Shown: positions 36,401-51,400 of the stretch, piece after piece
Layout: each line of letters begins with the position of its first letter
Numbering within the stretch: the stretch's first letter is position 1
NCBI RefSeq assembly: GCF_028389875.1
Contig: NC_084670.1
Span: 12,371,383 to 12,435,382 of the forward strand
Reading direction: 5' to 3'
From: Rhea pennata
Lineage: Eukaryota > Chordata > Aves > Rheiformes > Rheidae
Length of the DNA: 64,000 nucleotides
The notes under the pieces: generated by a model
Databases searched by the model: none
What the model was told of the DNA's origin: nothing
The model's input: only the letters and a program-made list of their open reading frames with translations
Position numbers and translations under genes: made by a program

Positions 36401-39400
36401 TTCATGGTGGGTCCTGAGTGAGAATGGAAAAAAGAGAAGAGATGCAAAAATCTCCGGACATGTACTGAGGCAGGAATCACTGCAAGTACCTCACAGTGCA
36501 AACCAGCCAGTCTGTGCCACTGTAGAAGTGCCTTTAGCAGTATAGGCAGACATAGGACAGGTTCTCTTAACTCCTCCTACACTGTTCCCCACTGCAAGAG
36601 GAAAGGCGACAGGCGTCCCCTCAATGAATTAAGGTTTCAACTTCCAGTACTCCCTCTGAAGATGCTTTATGATTGCCTTCTACTTGTAGAAAAACAGATG
36701 ACAGCAAAACAAATGCTGTCCCTCCTTTGGACTTAGAGGCTGGTCATCACCTTATGGGCCTGCTCTGGAGATCCAGTGCTGGCAACAGAGCCAGGAAGAC
36801 CATAACTGCATTTCGCTTGTTGCATGTGAAAATCTCTTGCTGTTTTTCATTCCATGCCCAGGTCATTCCTGTGTCATTGCCTTCTGGACTGGAAGGAAAT
36901 GACTGCTGTAAATCTGTTTTTAGAAATATTTGACTCCCTTAATATGTTAAATGAATTCCAGTTATTTACGGGACTTTACTTAGCTCAGAGTAAGATATAT
37001 TGAATTGTTCAGACTATTCCAGTTGTTACCTTTTCAAATAAAAGGGTAAATCTTGCAAAAGAGTAACTTCCTGAAAAAGTCATGAAACTGGATATTCAAA
37101 TTGTTTGACCTACTACATTAATTTAGCTGCATTCATTTATCTGAGGGAAAACATGAAAGATTATATGCACCAGAAAAATTGCCACCTTAGTTTTGTTTAT
37201 CAGTTGCAGACCCAATCATATTACAGTGATAAAGCTTTCAAAACAAAAGAAATACAGAATAGAACTTTAATGGGCATCAAACGCTATGCAGAACAATCAC
37301 TATATATATATATTTTTTTGGTAACTTAGGTTTGCACTAGTACAACCCCAAACCTGCTCTTTGCTCCTTTAGCTGGCAAGTTTGGAAAACCGGCATTGAA
37401 AGGAGTTCAGCATCACTTATTGTGTGCAGATAAGCTCCTGATATTCTGCAGAGTGGTCCTCATCACAGGACATTACAAACGGAAGCGCTGCTCCCACAGC
37501 TATCTCCATCCATGCACAGACTCAGCTGCAATATTGGGCTTCAAATGACAAAGCAGAGTATCTCCAACACCTTTCCTTCACCTCCCCTTGCTGTAAGGAG
37601 GAGAGAGCTTCCAGAACCAGCACAGTCTACAGTGGAGCAAAGGGATGGGTTGCTGGAGATGTGACCCAGCAGGTTTTGGTTTTGCTGTTTAAGGGCTGAG
37701 CTCCCACAAGACCTAGTCCAAGTCAAATATCTCTGACCACATCTAACCTGGTGCACATGTTCAGCTCCACTGTTTGCCACAGAACAGATCCACGTGCAAT
37801 ACAGACAGCATTTCTGTATGCTATCTTTTAACAGAGGGCAAGCAAGGGCATGACTTTACTACGTTAGCTGCTCTGTGGTAATGCATGCTAAGTAGGAGTT
37901 CACGGTCTCCTCTCTCACTGAGAAGTGAACTCCCTTGAGTAACCTTACATTTATTGCACACAGGTGGTTGGGCATTTATTGAGAAGTTGCTGGTTTTGCA
38001 TCTCCCTGTCTTGTTGCCCTGTAAAGCCTTGTCTGAGAGTCCATTTCCCCAACAGCCCATAGGCTGACCATACAGCACAGTGCTAACGGATTTAACAGCC
38101 CAGCCCATGAAGCAGATCTGCTGTCTTGCAAACTTGAAGATTGCAGTTCGACTAAGTCTCTACATTGCAGTGGCCCTTTGCCTGTCCCTCCACCTGAATT
38201 AAAGGGTGCCACCAGAGTGCAAAGAAAGGAGGCATGCAACTAGAAGGATGGGGCAGCATATTGCCCTCTTCCTGCCATCCTCACCTCCCTTCTGCTTTGT
38301 CATACAGATCCTAGAGGTCCCAAGGTATAGCCCTTACCCAGTAAGGATTCAGCAAGAGCAAAGCTTGCTAGTAATGACAGAAAGGGTCACTGTGACCAAC
38401 CAGAGGAACTGCAAAGTTGCCTAACCTGCAAAGGGTCATCACTGGCATCTCCAGAAAGGCTTTCTGCCCACAGGCAGAACTACTTAAGAGCAAAGAGAAG
38501 CCCTGGGGTATGAAGTGCTAAGTCTGCAGCACCAAAGGTTAATCCTTGAGTATGGGCAGCTGTCAGCACTCTGCAGAGGTGCTAATCCACGGCAGGATGC
38601 CCAACACAGCCTGATAACATTTCTGTATGTGGCTCCTCCTTCACCAAGTTTGTGCTAAGGCTGGGTGAAGCCTGGAGGGGGATACTTTATCTCCCTAATA
38701 AGAGGTCTGTAGGTTTAGTCGTTTCCAGAACAGGAACAAAGCAAAGGTTTACAATTCTGGGCAGCAGAGTAATTTCAGAAGTGACATCATAAGTAGTTCT
38801 ACGGATGCACTGGACCAGTAGAGAGTGAGCCACAAACACCGGTCTGTACTGGGGCCCTTAGAGCCCAGAGAATTTACATGCATCATCTGAAACATCCTGC
38901 TGACTACCTCACTCTGCTGGACTATCGGCTGCAGTATTACTGCTACTTGGTTTCAAGACCAACAGATTTATACACAGAGCTACCACCAAACATCAACCAC
39001 ACACATACATCATTGTCTAGTGAGGCAGCCAAGCCTGTGCCCGCTCCCTGAGAGAATTCTTTAATCAAAGACAGGATCTTTTATAGGTCATTTCTTTGGT
39101 GCTAAACCAGCTTCAGGCACTAACATTTCTTTAATGTTCCCCAGACATTGCTAGCTTGAACTAAAGCTTTTCTTTATTATCAGCCTGTCCCCACAGAACA
39201 GTAGTGCTCTCTCTTTCACACTTCAGTAAATGGACTGAGATAGCTCCCAAAAAACTTTACTGGTCTCAGAGAGAAGTCACTGCTCATTGCGGGTGTTCAG
39301 TTTTGTTCCTTGCTCAGACAAGTACATGCTCCAGTCAAGCCCCTGCTGCTCTAAAGCAACTTTTGGCTACCAATGCCACATGTGTAATCTAAATGCATAT

Positions 39401-42400
39401 CTGTGTTGTACCCCATTCGCTATCCTCTAGAACCATCTGGCCCTAATTATATTATCAAAGCAGAGGATGTTACTACATTCACCCTTTATTGAAATCTGGG
39501 AGAAACGCTTTGAGATCAGCCCTGAACTATTTTACTAGCTCTCCTCAACGTGGCTGAAAAAGCCCTCAAATTACAAAGTTAATTGGCAGCACATTGTTAC
39601 CATATGTGGTGTGCAAAAGGAGCCCTCAAGTTTATTTAGGCATCAGAACCAAAGAGCAGTGGAATATTACTGCCCTTTACGAGGATTTCATGTTGGCCTT
39701 GATTATTAAGGCATCCCCATCCTTGATCTTCTTGTGTGCAGCCTGCTCAATATACCACAGTGCACTTCAGCGTGGGGCAGCAGCCTGCCTCCATCCATCC
39801 AGGCTCCCCAGCAGAAACTCTGGGCACACACCATTCAATGTGCCTTTACTCAACAGTGCTCAGCATTTGCCTTTTCCCTGTTCATATGCCTCCTTCTCAA
39901 GCACGGTTTACCAAGCTGTCTCACATCTCTGAAGCCTGTTTCTGAACTAAACCAGCTATGCTGTGTAGCTGCTGGGTCACGCGCAGTCTCTTGTGCAGTA
40001 ATATTCCTTGCTCTAGCTGCCTCGCAGGGCCAACTGGTCTTGCCAGATCTCTCAGATCTTTAAACAGAAATGGATTCTTGATTTAAACTGCTCTGATTTC
40101 TACTCTTTCCACCTAAACTTTCAGTAAAAAAAAGTATATAGCAAATCTGTATCACCAGAATCTAACTCACACTGTTCTCCCCTCTTCGCAGCAGCAGCTT
40201 CAATTGAAACATTTGCACTGATGCAGAGTTCACTAAAGTCCCAGCAGCTCCATGACAGCAGTCCATAGCTGACATTTGCTGTAAAATTGTAACCATAGGA
40301 CAATCTTTTTCCCTGATTTTAGACTCAGACAGAATCACTATATTAGATTGCTCTTGCACAGACAACATGGGTTATACTAACATCCCAGCTGCTGCTATGC
40401 CTACAAAGCTCTTGCTGCCCTGTTTGAAGGAATAAACTAAAATTTACACAACCTGATAGGGGTCACAGGCAAAGACTGATTTTCTTAGAGCTCCATAAAC
40501 TACTTTTAAAATGTCTGAATAGACTTTCAAGAAGTGAACCATTAGGTTTCAATTAAGATGCCTTCATTTCCCAATCTGATGTGTGTTAAGCAACCTATCA
40601 AAACCTCAGACTTCAGTTCACAGCATTTTCATTTCTGGGTTCTCTCTTCTCCTCTCAGCTTAACTAGTATCTTGTGTATTAAAATAATGTGTTTAAAAAT
40701 AAAAACAAATCCAGAGAAAATAAAGGCAAAGATTCATGATTTCTGTCCTTCATTGGGGTAGCAGTCTTGATTTTCTGGAAGATAAGTCAAGCCCGCACCC
40801 TTCTACGGGTAAGTTTTGGAGAATGAAGAGAGGTGAAATAAGTAATCTCTTAGCTGAAGGGAATATTTGGGATATTTTCAGTGCTCCAATTGAAAATCCA
40901 TTGTTTCCAGAACCACAGGAAAGCTTCTGTGTATACATGTGCCTTGTACATGTGTGTGTATACACTGTCAGGAGCTCATATTTCACAAAAGAACCTTTTT
41001 CTGTTGCTGAATCTGTTTGCAGATCTTACACATGGCATGTTAGGAAGATGTGAATTTCTTACCTCCAGGAACCTTCTGAAGAACTGTGTAATTAGAGCAT
41101 GGAAAATGAGACAATACTCTATCTCTTCCAGATCCATACTGCAACACGGCAATCTCCTACGCTGATAAAAATGGAGGGACTATGTCCAGAATACAATAAG
41201 CAGACCTTGCCCAGGCAAAATGCTTCTCTCCGAGTTTGTCAGCTACGGTAATGCGCCCCTAAATGCCATACGTGGTCTCTATCAACAGCTATATCGCATG
41301 TGCACATGGATAATGTACCCACTTAAGTAATACTTTTTCTAATAACTGATACATGAGATACAGCAAATGTAAAAAGGTTCTGAGGACAGTGTTGCAGTGA
41401 GAGATATCCAGGAAACCGGAGTCACCACTTTCTCCACACTAACACTCTGAAAGACTGTACTGGGGGTGAGATACCGGATGACCAAGAAGCTCTTTTGTTA
41501 GTAACTAGGACCTAAAAATATACTTTATGCTCTTTTCTCTTATAAAGTTTTATTTCTAAATCTTATCACTGTAAGATCAGAATTTCTTACTGTAGGCCTC
41601 ATTAGTCCTTTATCTGCTTTTACTGTAAAATCTGGGATATAGGATGAAGCATTGTAGCATCAATGATTTTAGGCTGGCATTAGCGTCCATGAAAACAGCA
41701 AATTGTAAAACAGTGATGTGACCTTTAGAGAGACTGGCACTTCCATATGTGCTGAGGGTGCAGACAGCTGGGTTCCTTATCCTCTGCTAGTCTGCAGGAG
41801 AGCAGTGTGGGTCCCTCTAGCTCTTAGGAAGGGGTTTTCTCCATGCACACAGACAACTGCCCTTCTGGCAGGCTGCAAGAGACAGAAAATCACCCAGCAG
41901 TTCCAGGTAACCTCTGAGACTTTACCTGTGCTAACTATTCTGGCCTTGTTGATGCTAAGCAAGAACGTCAGCTAGAAACAGACAGTCCTGCTGTACATCA
42001 CTGCCCTAGACCTCTACGCAATGAGGACAAACAGCCTTGAGGTCTGTCTAAGAGCCTGGTCACCTGAGCAAACAAAGCCCTCCCGATGTCTAGGTTCCTC
42101 TACACTATAAAGGCTGAGGAAGCAAAACAGGTTTGTTAGTCTGTTCCAACAAAACTTAGTCCTGGCCTTCGGGAGAAGCTTGACTGGCAGGTGGGTCCTG
42201 CACACTATTGCTCCGTGTTAACCATCACAGTTGCTGCCCTACTACTCCTCTTCCCCTCCTAGCTCTCTCATGCAAGTCTGCTCAGGCAGGAACTGCCGTC
42301 CAGCTGGTGCTGGAAGCCACAGCGCTCCAGAACCACATGAGGGGTTCTGTAACAGCCATTTCCCGGTCCCAAAAAAGAAGGGAGGCTATGTCTTGCCATG

Positions 42401-45400
42401 GCTCTAATGCACCTGAATGCTGCCCTCATGATGGAGCCAGACTCCCTCTCTTCAACAGCCAACAGTAGATGCCAGAAGAAAGAGTAAGATCAGAGTAAGG
42501 CTACTATGCTACTTTCTTTTTTGTCCTTTGCCTTGTTATTGCTTGCTCCTCTTTATACCTACCCCTCTGCCCATCAGGCCGTTGTTGAAAGGCAGTCCAA
42601 TGAAGCTGAAAGCTGCCTCTTGGATGAAATAGGGATTCAGGATACGTATCTCATGAGGTTCCCTTGGGACACGGGTTGCAACTGACTTCCAAAAGCCATC
42701 AGAGGCACTCTGGTAACAAAAAGCAGGGGGGAAAAAAAGGAAAGATAAAACAATAAGCACAATTACATACAAAGGATAGCAGATTGTTATTATTCTTAAA
42801 AAAAAAAAAAAGCACTATGGTAGCAGTACCTGCCGTCACCTGTCATTGCTTCAAGGCATGAGGATAAGGTTGTGGTTTGACAGCATGTCCAGGAGAGCTG
42901 AAAACAGCATGTGGAGATACTCTCAAGCTAGTCTGGCAGACAAGTGTCATAAAGAGAGAGGCCTGGGCTTCAGTATGAACAACCCCTTCAAAGTACCTTG
43001 TTTTCAGGCTTACTGGTACTTCAGCTAGTTTCATTAACGGCTTAAGCATACCAGCATACACTGTGATCTCTCCCACCTGCAAGGGGATATATCCTTTGCA
43101 GCAAATGCTCTTGAGAACACTTGAAGAGCCAAACATGACCATCCAGCTCTACTTTGTGTGTAGCTTACATGTTTCCTTCTTTAGCCTAGATATTTTCTGT
43201 TAGGCTTTATATGAAATAAACTTTAAATGTAAAAAGACCCTATGCTGTCTTGTGAAGGGTTGTGCATGTTCACGGTACCAGGGAAAAGCAACTAAGTACA
43301 TCCATGTTTCCCCTCCAAATTGTTTTTTTAATTAAAGTGCACACATGAGAGAACATTGCCATTGAATGCAAGATAGTCCTGCCTAGATGGCAGGGTTCAA
43401 GCTTCTCTGCCACATTACTTTATGTCATTGCTCCTGCTGGTTCAGACACAGTGTAACCGGCATAATATACAGCGTTACTCTCACAATATCTGGAGCATCC
43501 TTGCTCTCAAGAGTTGCCAGACACTTACATTCTAATGTTTCACTTCTGTTTAGGTTAGAAATTCAGAGCAAGGCACAAAGAGGAGAGCAAGAATTTTAAT
43601 CTGCTAACAGTCTTGGCAGGGTAATCTGACTCAACACCTCACATTGCCATTATTTACACCAGTTTTAGGTCACTTGTAGTTTAACAGCAACTTTACAGTT
43701 GCTTCCATGTCACTTCTGAAAATGCTGATCATCTCTGAAAAATCCACAGGGGATCCCTCGCCCTGTTGTGATTACCACCATGACTGCCAGTGCTGCTGCA
43801 GCCTACTCCTACTGCATTTTGTTATTTACGCTGCCTATGGCACCTCTGGACTCCCATGACCCATACTTACCAATGCTTCTACACAGCAGCAGCACATGGT
43901 TACCGTTCGGTACTGAATTTTAAATCCTTAAGAATGAAAATAGATGTCTCATTTCTTAAAACCATGTTCCCTGGCATTCACGAACTCTTAATGTCACACT
44001 GAGCTCCCAGTACGCTTTTGTATAGTTTTGCCCAGAACTAAAGTCAGCTTGACTGGGGTAGATTTGCCTGGGTCATCTCACTTACTTCTCTGAATACTGG
44101 CACAATGGTAGCAACTATCCAGTCCTTGGAATTTCCCCTTATTAAAGGAGCTTTTACAAAATATTCAAAAGGAGCACCAGTGGGACAGAGCTCATCTTGA
44201 CACCTTTTTAGGACATTTGGCTGCAAACTATCAAGCCTGCTGATTTAAAAATATTTACTCCTTCTAGATATTAAACATTTTAGTTATTAATGGAATGGAA
44301 CATACTTGCCTCATCCTTTCACGAACAAAACACACCATCTTGGTTTTTTTCCAAATACCCAGCAGAATTATTTTGTGAACATTTCTGCTGTTTCTGCAAC
44401 CTTATTAACAATTTAATCCCTTCCACTGACTAGTTATCTTAAAGCATTGCTACAAACACATTCAGAATGAAAGAAACTTTAAAGCTCTTCTCTTACAGCT
44501 TTTAGCACTACTAGTCTACTGCTTCTCCTAATGTTTTACTTATTCCCATCAACTCTTCAGATCCTGATGCCTCAGTTTTCCTTACCCCACGAGTATTTGC
44601 TAGCATTATTCACTGCTGTTGAGGGGCCAGCTTGTCTTCAGCAAAAGTTCCTTGACCAAGCCATTTAGCATTCTGCATCATGACAAGTACTTTTGTCTCC
44701 TTGCCTATGAGAAGTACCCCTTAGGCGTCCCTTAAATCCTGCTGCATCTTACATTTATTAAAATAATTCTGAAGAGCTCACAACACCACAGGTGATGCTG
44801 ATATTGAGCCCTGAGCTGTACAGCCAGATACCAAAACACACATTTTCAGAAAGCTCAGATCCATAACAAAACTCTGTAAATGGCTTTTACCTTACAAAAG
44901 GCATTACCACACCAAACCCAATGAGGGAATAAGGATGTGTATTTCTATCCAAATGCTCTCAGATGGCCAAATGCCACAGCTATCCTATTTTGATATGACA
45001 TTCAACCTCAACGTTGGCCATACACAATACACTTCTGTTGACCAGTAGAAGGCAATGGTTAAGTGCTCTCAGGACCTAGATGGAAAAAAAAAGTCCTTTT
45101 TAATGTCCACTGTTCTCTCACTATAGCTGAATTAGTGAGAATGCCTGAAGTCAAAGTAGTTTAACATTTTCCATTATAACAGCACATTTCCAGTCCCTAA
45201 GTTTAAGTTTTAAGAAAAGCAATCCTACTATTTTCAAAAAAAAAAAAGTATTAGGGAAAAAAACCTTCACCAATGTTAATAAAATCTTACATCCATTTTA
45301 CCACTGGATTTGAGGGATTTGGTATGTCAGCTGAGTTTTGCCTCATTGTGAAAATTCATTAAAAATTGGATAAATATTAAACCTTTGGAATTTCCTAAAG

Positions 45401-48400
45401 GCATATATAAAGCAGAGATTTTTCGGTTTCAAGAAGATCAAAAAAAAAAAAAAAAAATCACAAATTCCACTGGCATTAAGCATACTTCAGGTTTCTCAGA
45501 AATGAAGATGATAAACAGAAATCTTGAATAGTTACTTTTTCAGTGAAACCATCTTACCATGGGTCTAAGCAGGCACTCCCTGGAAAAATAGTGTGTGACC
45601 TTATAACCAAAATAAATTTAAAAGAGTTGAATTAAGATTTCATGGGAAACACTAAATATGGTATTGCTTACATTTTACAAACAATCTGAAACAAAGGTTT
45701 GCAAGCTATTTGAAGTGGACATAAATGCCTTTTGTCTGGACTAAACCTCTCTAAGAGATTCTAAGTAAGTGACTAGATTTAAGTAGACATGAATTTTATG
45801 TTACACACAATATTACTATTAAAAACATGAAAGTTTACAGTCAAGAGTTTTTATGTTTTGTTATTGTTTGACTTTTCAGAAAAAGGTAATTACACTTATT
45901 ACAGCTGTCCATTTGCCCAGTGCTGTGTGAAGCACTAAGAACATACCAGTGTCTCTCTCAACTAGATCAGTGCAAGTACAAAATAAATACGGATCCTACC
46001 CACGCTTACGAATACAGCCTGCCTGCTTCGGTCCTTTCAGCATGGCTGTTTCTCTGGTCGTTCATCCAGGCTACTTCCCTGGCCACTCTTCTCAGCTATC
46101 ACACAGCTCTGCAGTTGTTCCGATTACTCTTTTTTTTTTTTTTTTGGTCTCATTTCTACTTGTTCTTCCCTGTAACTCTTCTGCTCTGTTCCCCTTGAAC
46201 ACTTGAGGGAGACCCTCGGTAATCTTTCCTTCTGATTCTGAGGAAAAATGTGGAGTCTCATCAGACGGCGCTCATACTTCTACCTACGCAACAGGCAAAG
46301 CCTCGGGATTCTCCTTTTTGACAAAGGACTAAAAAATGGTTTCCTGGCTCATAATTACTGAAATTCTCAGGCTTGTGGTTTGGCTCTACAAACCCGGGAG
46401 TGTTAAGCTACATCTCAAGCCTTGTGGTTTTGTTAGGCAGCTTGTCACTGGCAAGCTACAAAACAAAGCACCACCACAATCGCAAGCCGCAGGAGGCCTG
46501 CTCACCCCCTCGGAGCTGCCGGCTCGGAAGTGCAGCCTGTTCCAAGGCTCCTTGCTACTGCTGATGCTCGGCTAAGGGCTGCTATTATGCCTAATGTAGA
46601 TGTTCAGTCTGATTGGACACAGATGTTCAGCAAAGCTTCCAAAGCAGTTACTTCTCATCAGGGAACTCTGTCCGTTTTTAGGCTGAAAGGAGACAAGCAC
46701 ATATCCAACAAGCAGCAGACACTAGGAGAGAGGCACATGTCTCCTGCCAGATTCAGGAGCAATGAGGAGTGGTCCAAGGTCGGGGGCATAACCTGTTCTC
46801 CACTACAGTGACTGAGTCTGCTTCCTTGAAGTACTTCAGGATGGACCTCCGAGGACCTAACATCTCTTTTCCTGATTGCCATAATGATAGCAAGTTAGAA
46901 AGCGAGTCTCCAAACTGCCTAGGCAATATTCCCACAGTACCTCATCACATCCTGGCATTGAAGTAGGAACCACAGGGTCCAGGCTGGTAATTGGGTTTCC
47001 CCATGTTAAGTCCTAACTTTTATTGTTTATTGGTATTACCGTGCACCCGCAGCCTCGGTCACGGATCAGTGGTCACTGTGCCAGGGGCTGCCTAAAAGAG
47101 CTTATAATACAAGCATAAAGAAACAAGCAATCCAGAGATGTAGGCAGACAGGAAAGCACGATTGAAGAACAAGTCTCTGAGGTCCATAACATTTTAAAGC
47201 AATCTTGGAGTGTTTTCAAAATGGTTTAATTAGAAAAAACATAGCTAAAGGCTTTAAAGGAGGCTGTTCAAAAAATAGTAAAAACTATATGGGCCAGGGC
47301 TTTCAAGTCAATCTCTTGGATAGCTCTCATCAAGGGAGAGACGTAGTAATAACCTCTAGAGACCCTAATTCCAGGACCTCAACGGGGTACAGAGCACATG
47401 ACCTATTGAAGAGGGGCAATTATAAGGAAGGAAGGGATATAAAAATGGTTGGCCTTGCCTAATAATCACAGGGGCAAGACAATTCAGTGTTGACTCCTCA
47501 TTTTGTCAATTCACAGAAGAAGTACCAAAAGCTAATAGGAAAGGCTGGCTGTAGGCTATTATCGTCTCTGTTCAGTTTCCCATCTCCTGTTCCCACATTT
47601 ACCAAGGCAGACCATGACACGTGCTAAAACAAAATGTGTGAACTCAGCCTCGTAGGCAAGCAGCATACCACTATGGCAGGTATGAGAAGACAGGAGCAGG
47701 CTGAGTCTCCCGGAATAACAACGCTTCTAATGAGCGCTAGTAACGCTGCTGCTTCCTGAAGACACTGACACTACCTCTTCTGTATCCCTGTGATACTCCT
47801 GTATTTAGGACCACAAGCAGCACTGCTCTGGAAGACTTCTAAGTCTAATGGAAAGGGACAGAGAGATTGCAGCAGTCAGTTATGTGCAATACAACATTAA
47901 ATAAAGACGGATCATGCAATATTTTGCTGCAGAGCTACCAAAAAAATGAAAAGACTGGAGTGAGAACTTGTAGAGAACTTACTTGTATAAGTATCTAAAG
48001 GGAGGGTGTCAAGGGGACGGGGCTGAACTCTTTTCAGTAGTGCCATGTGACAGGACAAGAGGTAATGGGCACAAACTGAACCACAGGAAGTTTTGCCTGA
48101 ATATGAGGAGGAATTTCTTCACTGTGAGAGTGACAGAGCACTGGAACAGGTTGCCCAGAGAGGTGGTGGAGTCTCCTCCTCTGGAGATCTTCAAGGCCCG
48201 CCTGGATGCAACCCTGTCTAACATGCTCTCGGTGACTCTGCTTGAGCAGGAGGGTTGGACTAGATGATCTCCAGAGGTCCCTTCCAACCTTACCCACTCT
48301 GTGATTCTGTAGTAAATGGAGATTACTGCCCTTCAAACTCCTGATCAGTAACAGTAAAAAAAACATCAGGCTAACAAGAGAGAAACCAGAGGGTCTCAGA

Positions 48401-51400
48401 GTAACCTCACTAGGCAATTAGCCTGTAGATGACTGGTAACCCTGAAATGGAAAGAAGGGCATGAGGGAAAGAAAAAAAGCCCGGGAATGACATACCAGTT
48501 AAGACGTCAGAGTGCCTCAGAGCACATAGTTTTCGGGGATCCCAGTGCCTGCACCTAGGCTACAGTGTGGTTATTTTGTATTTGTAATCCACAACCACCC
48601 ACTGTCTCACAAACACAGGCTACAGCAGAGTTGCTGTAATACATCTGCAGAGGCTTTTGAAAGATTTCTGCTCAGGCATAACTGCATTAGATCTGGAAGG
48701 TGTGTCTCCACTAGAAAATCATCATCTTATCAGTCAATACTGCATTTCTGAGCAGTCAAGTAGATACAGAGGCCTAGAAAATGCTCCTCTAGAAGTGGTA
48801 ATATAAACGAACTTGCACCATTTCCACTGATTATCAAAGCAACAAGTAATTTTCAGCAATGGAAACAGAGGTGCTGAGAGTCTGCAATAGGGGTTGATGG
48901 TCAACTGCCAGACCCAGTAGTCCACACTTCACATATACTTACTCAGCTTTCTCAAAGCAACGCAAAGCCCATCACCACCCTCAGTACGCTTCTCCAGCAC
49001 CTATCACTCACTGAATTCTGAATTTCCCTGTCTTTGACTGCTAACTGCATTTTGTTCTACCCTTATCTGCCATACTGAAAAGTTTTCTCTGCCTTAGGCA
49101 TGAACTTATACACCGGGCTCAAATTCTTCCCCTCATCTTCTCTTTGACCCACTGCCAAAATAGACACAGCTCTTGGAGTGTCTAACAACATGATGCGTTC
49201 TAATCTTTTATCATTTTCATATCTTCTCTCAAAACTCTCTCCAGCTGATGAAGTCTAGAATCAACTGGCTGTAATCTCCCAGGCCATTCCTCTGTCAGTA
49301 ATCTCCATTTCTCAACAACTTCACAGAATTATCAGCTAACAATACCGCCCAAGAGAATTCCTGGTAAGCTGTAAACCACACAAATTAAGCTTTTACTCAG
49401 TGTGAAATCCAAATATATTTTCTTTCACTGGCAATAACAACAACAAAGTAGGATGGAGACAAAAGCACCTCATCACAAGTGATGCTACAGGAATCTTTCA
49501 GGGCAAAGGAGGAGAAAAGCTAACTATACTGGCCAGGTTTCAGCAGCAGCAGAGTTGAGCTTATAATACTTCACTACACTGGCCAGAGACTAGATTCATT
49601 AGGTTCAACAACCAAGTTAAAATTCCTGTATGAAAACCACAAGAGGAGGCAAATTATTAATTCCAAAAAGTAGCTGAAGACTTTAAAGTTTAAATTTGAC
49701 ACCTGGAGTACATGGTGTCCTGGCAACACAACAAACAGCAAGCTGCCCTGTCCAACGATACCAGCTCAAAGGGCAGCAACTTCCATTCTGCCCCATCTAT
49801 ACGCAAGCATACATTACAAATAAGTAGAAATGTAAGCATATTGAAATTCAAATTTAATTTAATCTATATAACTTTGAGAGTGCTATACTAAACTAACTGA
49901 ATACGGACATGGAGCTCCTATGCCGCTGATCCAATTAACAACTGTTCCCTTGCAATTTCCGTACTAGGCAGCATGAGGCCGAGACCCGCTCTGAAGATTC
50001 AGGGAGAGCAAATTCATTTTTATGCAATGCTGCAAATCCAAAGTAATCTTCTGTTTTTGATATATTTCTAGCATTTTATCAATGTGACTGAGAGTAAAAT
50101 GTGGTTCACAAGTTGTAAGATAATAAAAGGTTGCTGAAAAGGAGACTGTCCTGTGAAGAAAACTGAACTCGTCAAACTAGCTGCAAAAAAAATCCTGAAG
50201 TAAAGATTATTCTGATGAATACTGTGTTTCACAAGTCAGAGTATAAATGATAGTTCACATACAGTGTGTTAGAAGATACGTGTACTATGTGCAAACAGAG
50301 TGATAGACAGACTGTACTACAGACTCTCTTGTTCAAAACGTAAGCTGGATTTTGAGCCAAAATCTGAAGAAATATTCCTGTTTTGAAACATTTTAGGCAA
50401 GGAGGAAGTTTTCAGTAAAAACACAGAAGGATTTAGATAATTCATGTTTGTGTTGTGATTCTTCTTGTCTGTGAATACTAATACTTCAATGAAAAAAAAA
50501 AATCTAAAGAAGTAGAGTCTCAGAAAAATCCCAAGTTAAACAGGCACTATATTATCACATCATTATTTACGGGACATTTTATCACCATAAGCAACAAGTC
50601 CTTTTGATTCACTGTTAATATTACTACATACTTTATGAAACATCATGTTCAACCTGTATTAAAAGCATGCTATGGCTGAAAGGTTGAACCAACAACCAGA
50701 GCTGAAGGTAGAATGGCTCTATAACTTTAGTTGAGAACTTCAAAACTTTTGTTCTAAACATTCGTTTTTCTGATTTTCTTACAAAATTTTTCTTGCATTG
50801 TCATATATCTAATTATTTTATAAAGGATAATCTTTTACATCATCTCTGCAATATTTGGCAGCACGTGTTACCCCTTCACAGGTGAGAAAACAGAAAAAGA
50901 TGAATGCTTGCAGTTTCTACGGCTTTCTGACACTCAACATCAGGCACCTGCATCATGAATTTTCAGAAGATTTGGGAAGCTCACAGCACAACCCCATTGA
51001 CTATGCTGCTGCTGAACCCAGTTCTCCTGCACAGATGCTTCCTGAAATTAAACCAGCTATTGCAAAATTTTCATCTAACTTGCCCATCACATTAGTAAGT
51101 TAAAGTCTAAACCACTTGAAGCTAAGGTTAAACATCCTTGAGAGGAATCCTCAACGTCTGTAATGAGGAGGCCACTGCCATTGTTTCTCCCCTCTCTTGC
51201 ACTCACTGCCCATTCTATTGCTTCTGCAGCTACTCATACAAATGCTGAACTTCTTTCATTTCAGAAACCACACTAAATCTCATCTCCCCTCTCCACTGGA
51301 TAGATTGCAGGGCTCCAAAAGAGCCAGGATGTAATTATGTAATTAAGGGTAACATCAGCAGAGAAGTGAATTAATGATGAAAAGGCAGTCTTAATTTTTT

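Larger units (their letters stand above)
30468..42562 (-). other. ST3GAL3: ST3GAL3 penultimate intron in window (12.1 kb)
   Basis: This intron lies between the 42.6 kb exon and the motif S exon. It holds a minus-strand CR1 fragment within 300 bases of the motif S exon (30,565-30,748), a GCAT tetranucleotide run at 33,319-33,335, a G run near 33,840 and a short TA repeat at 37,301-37,312. No other gene is recognisable. Confidence 0.8.
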
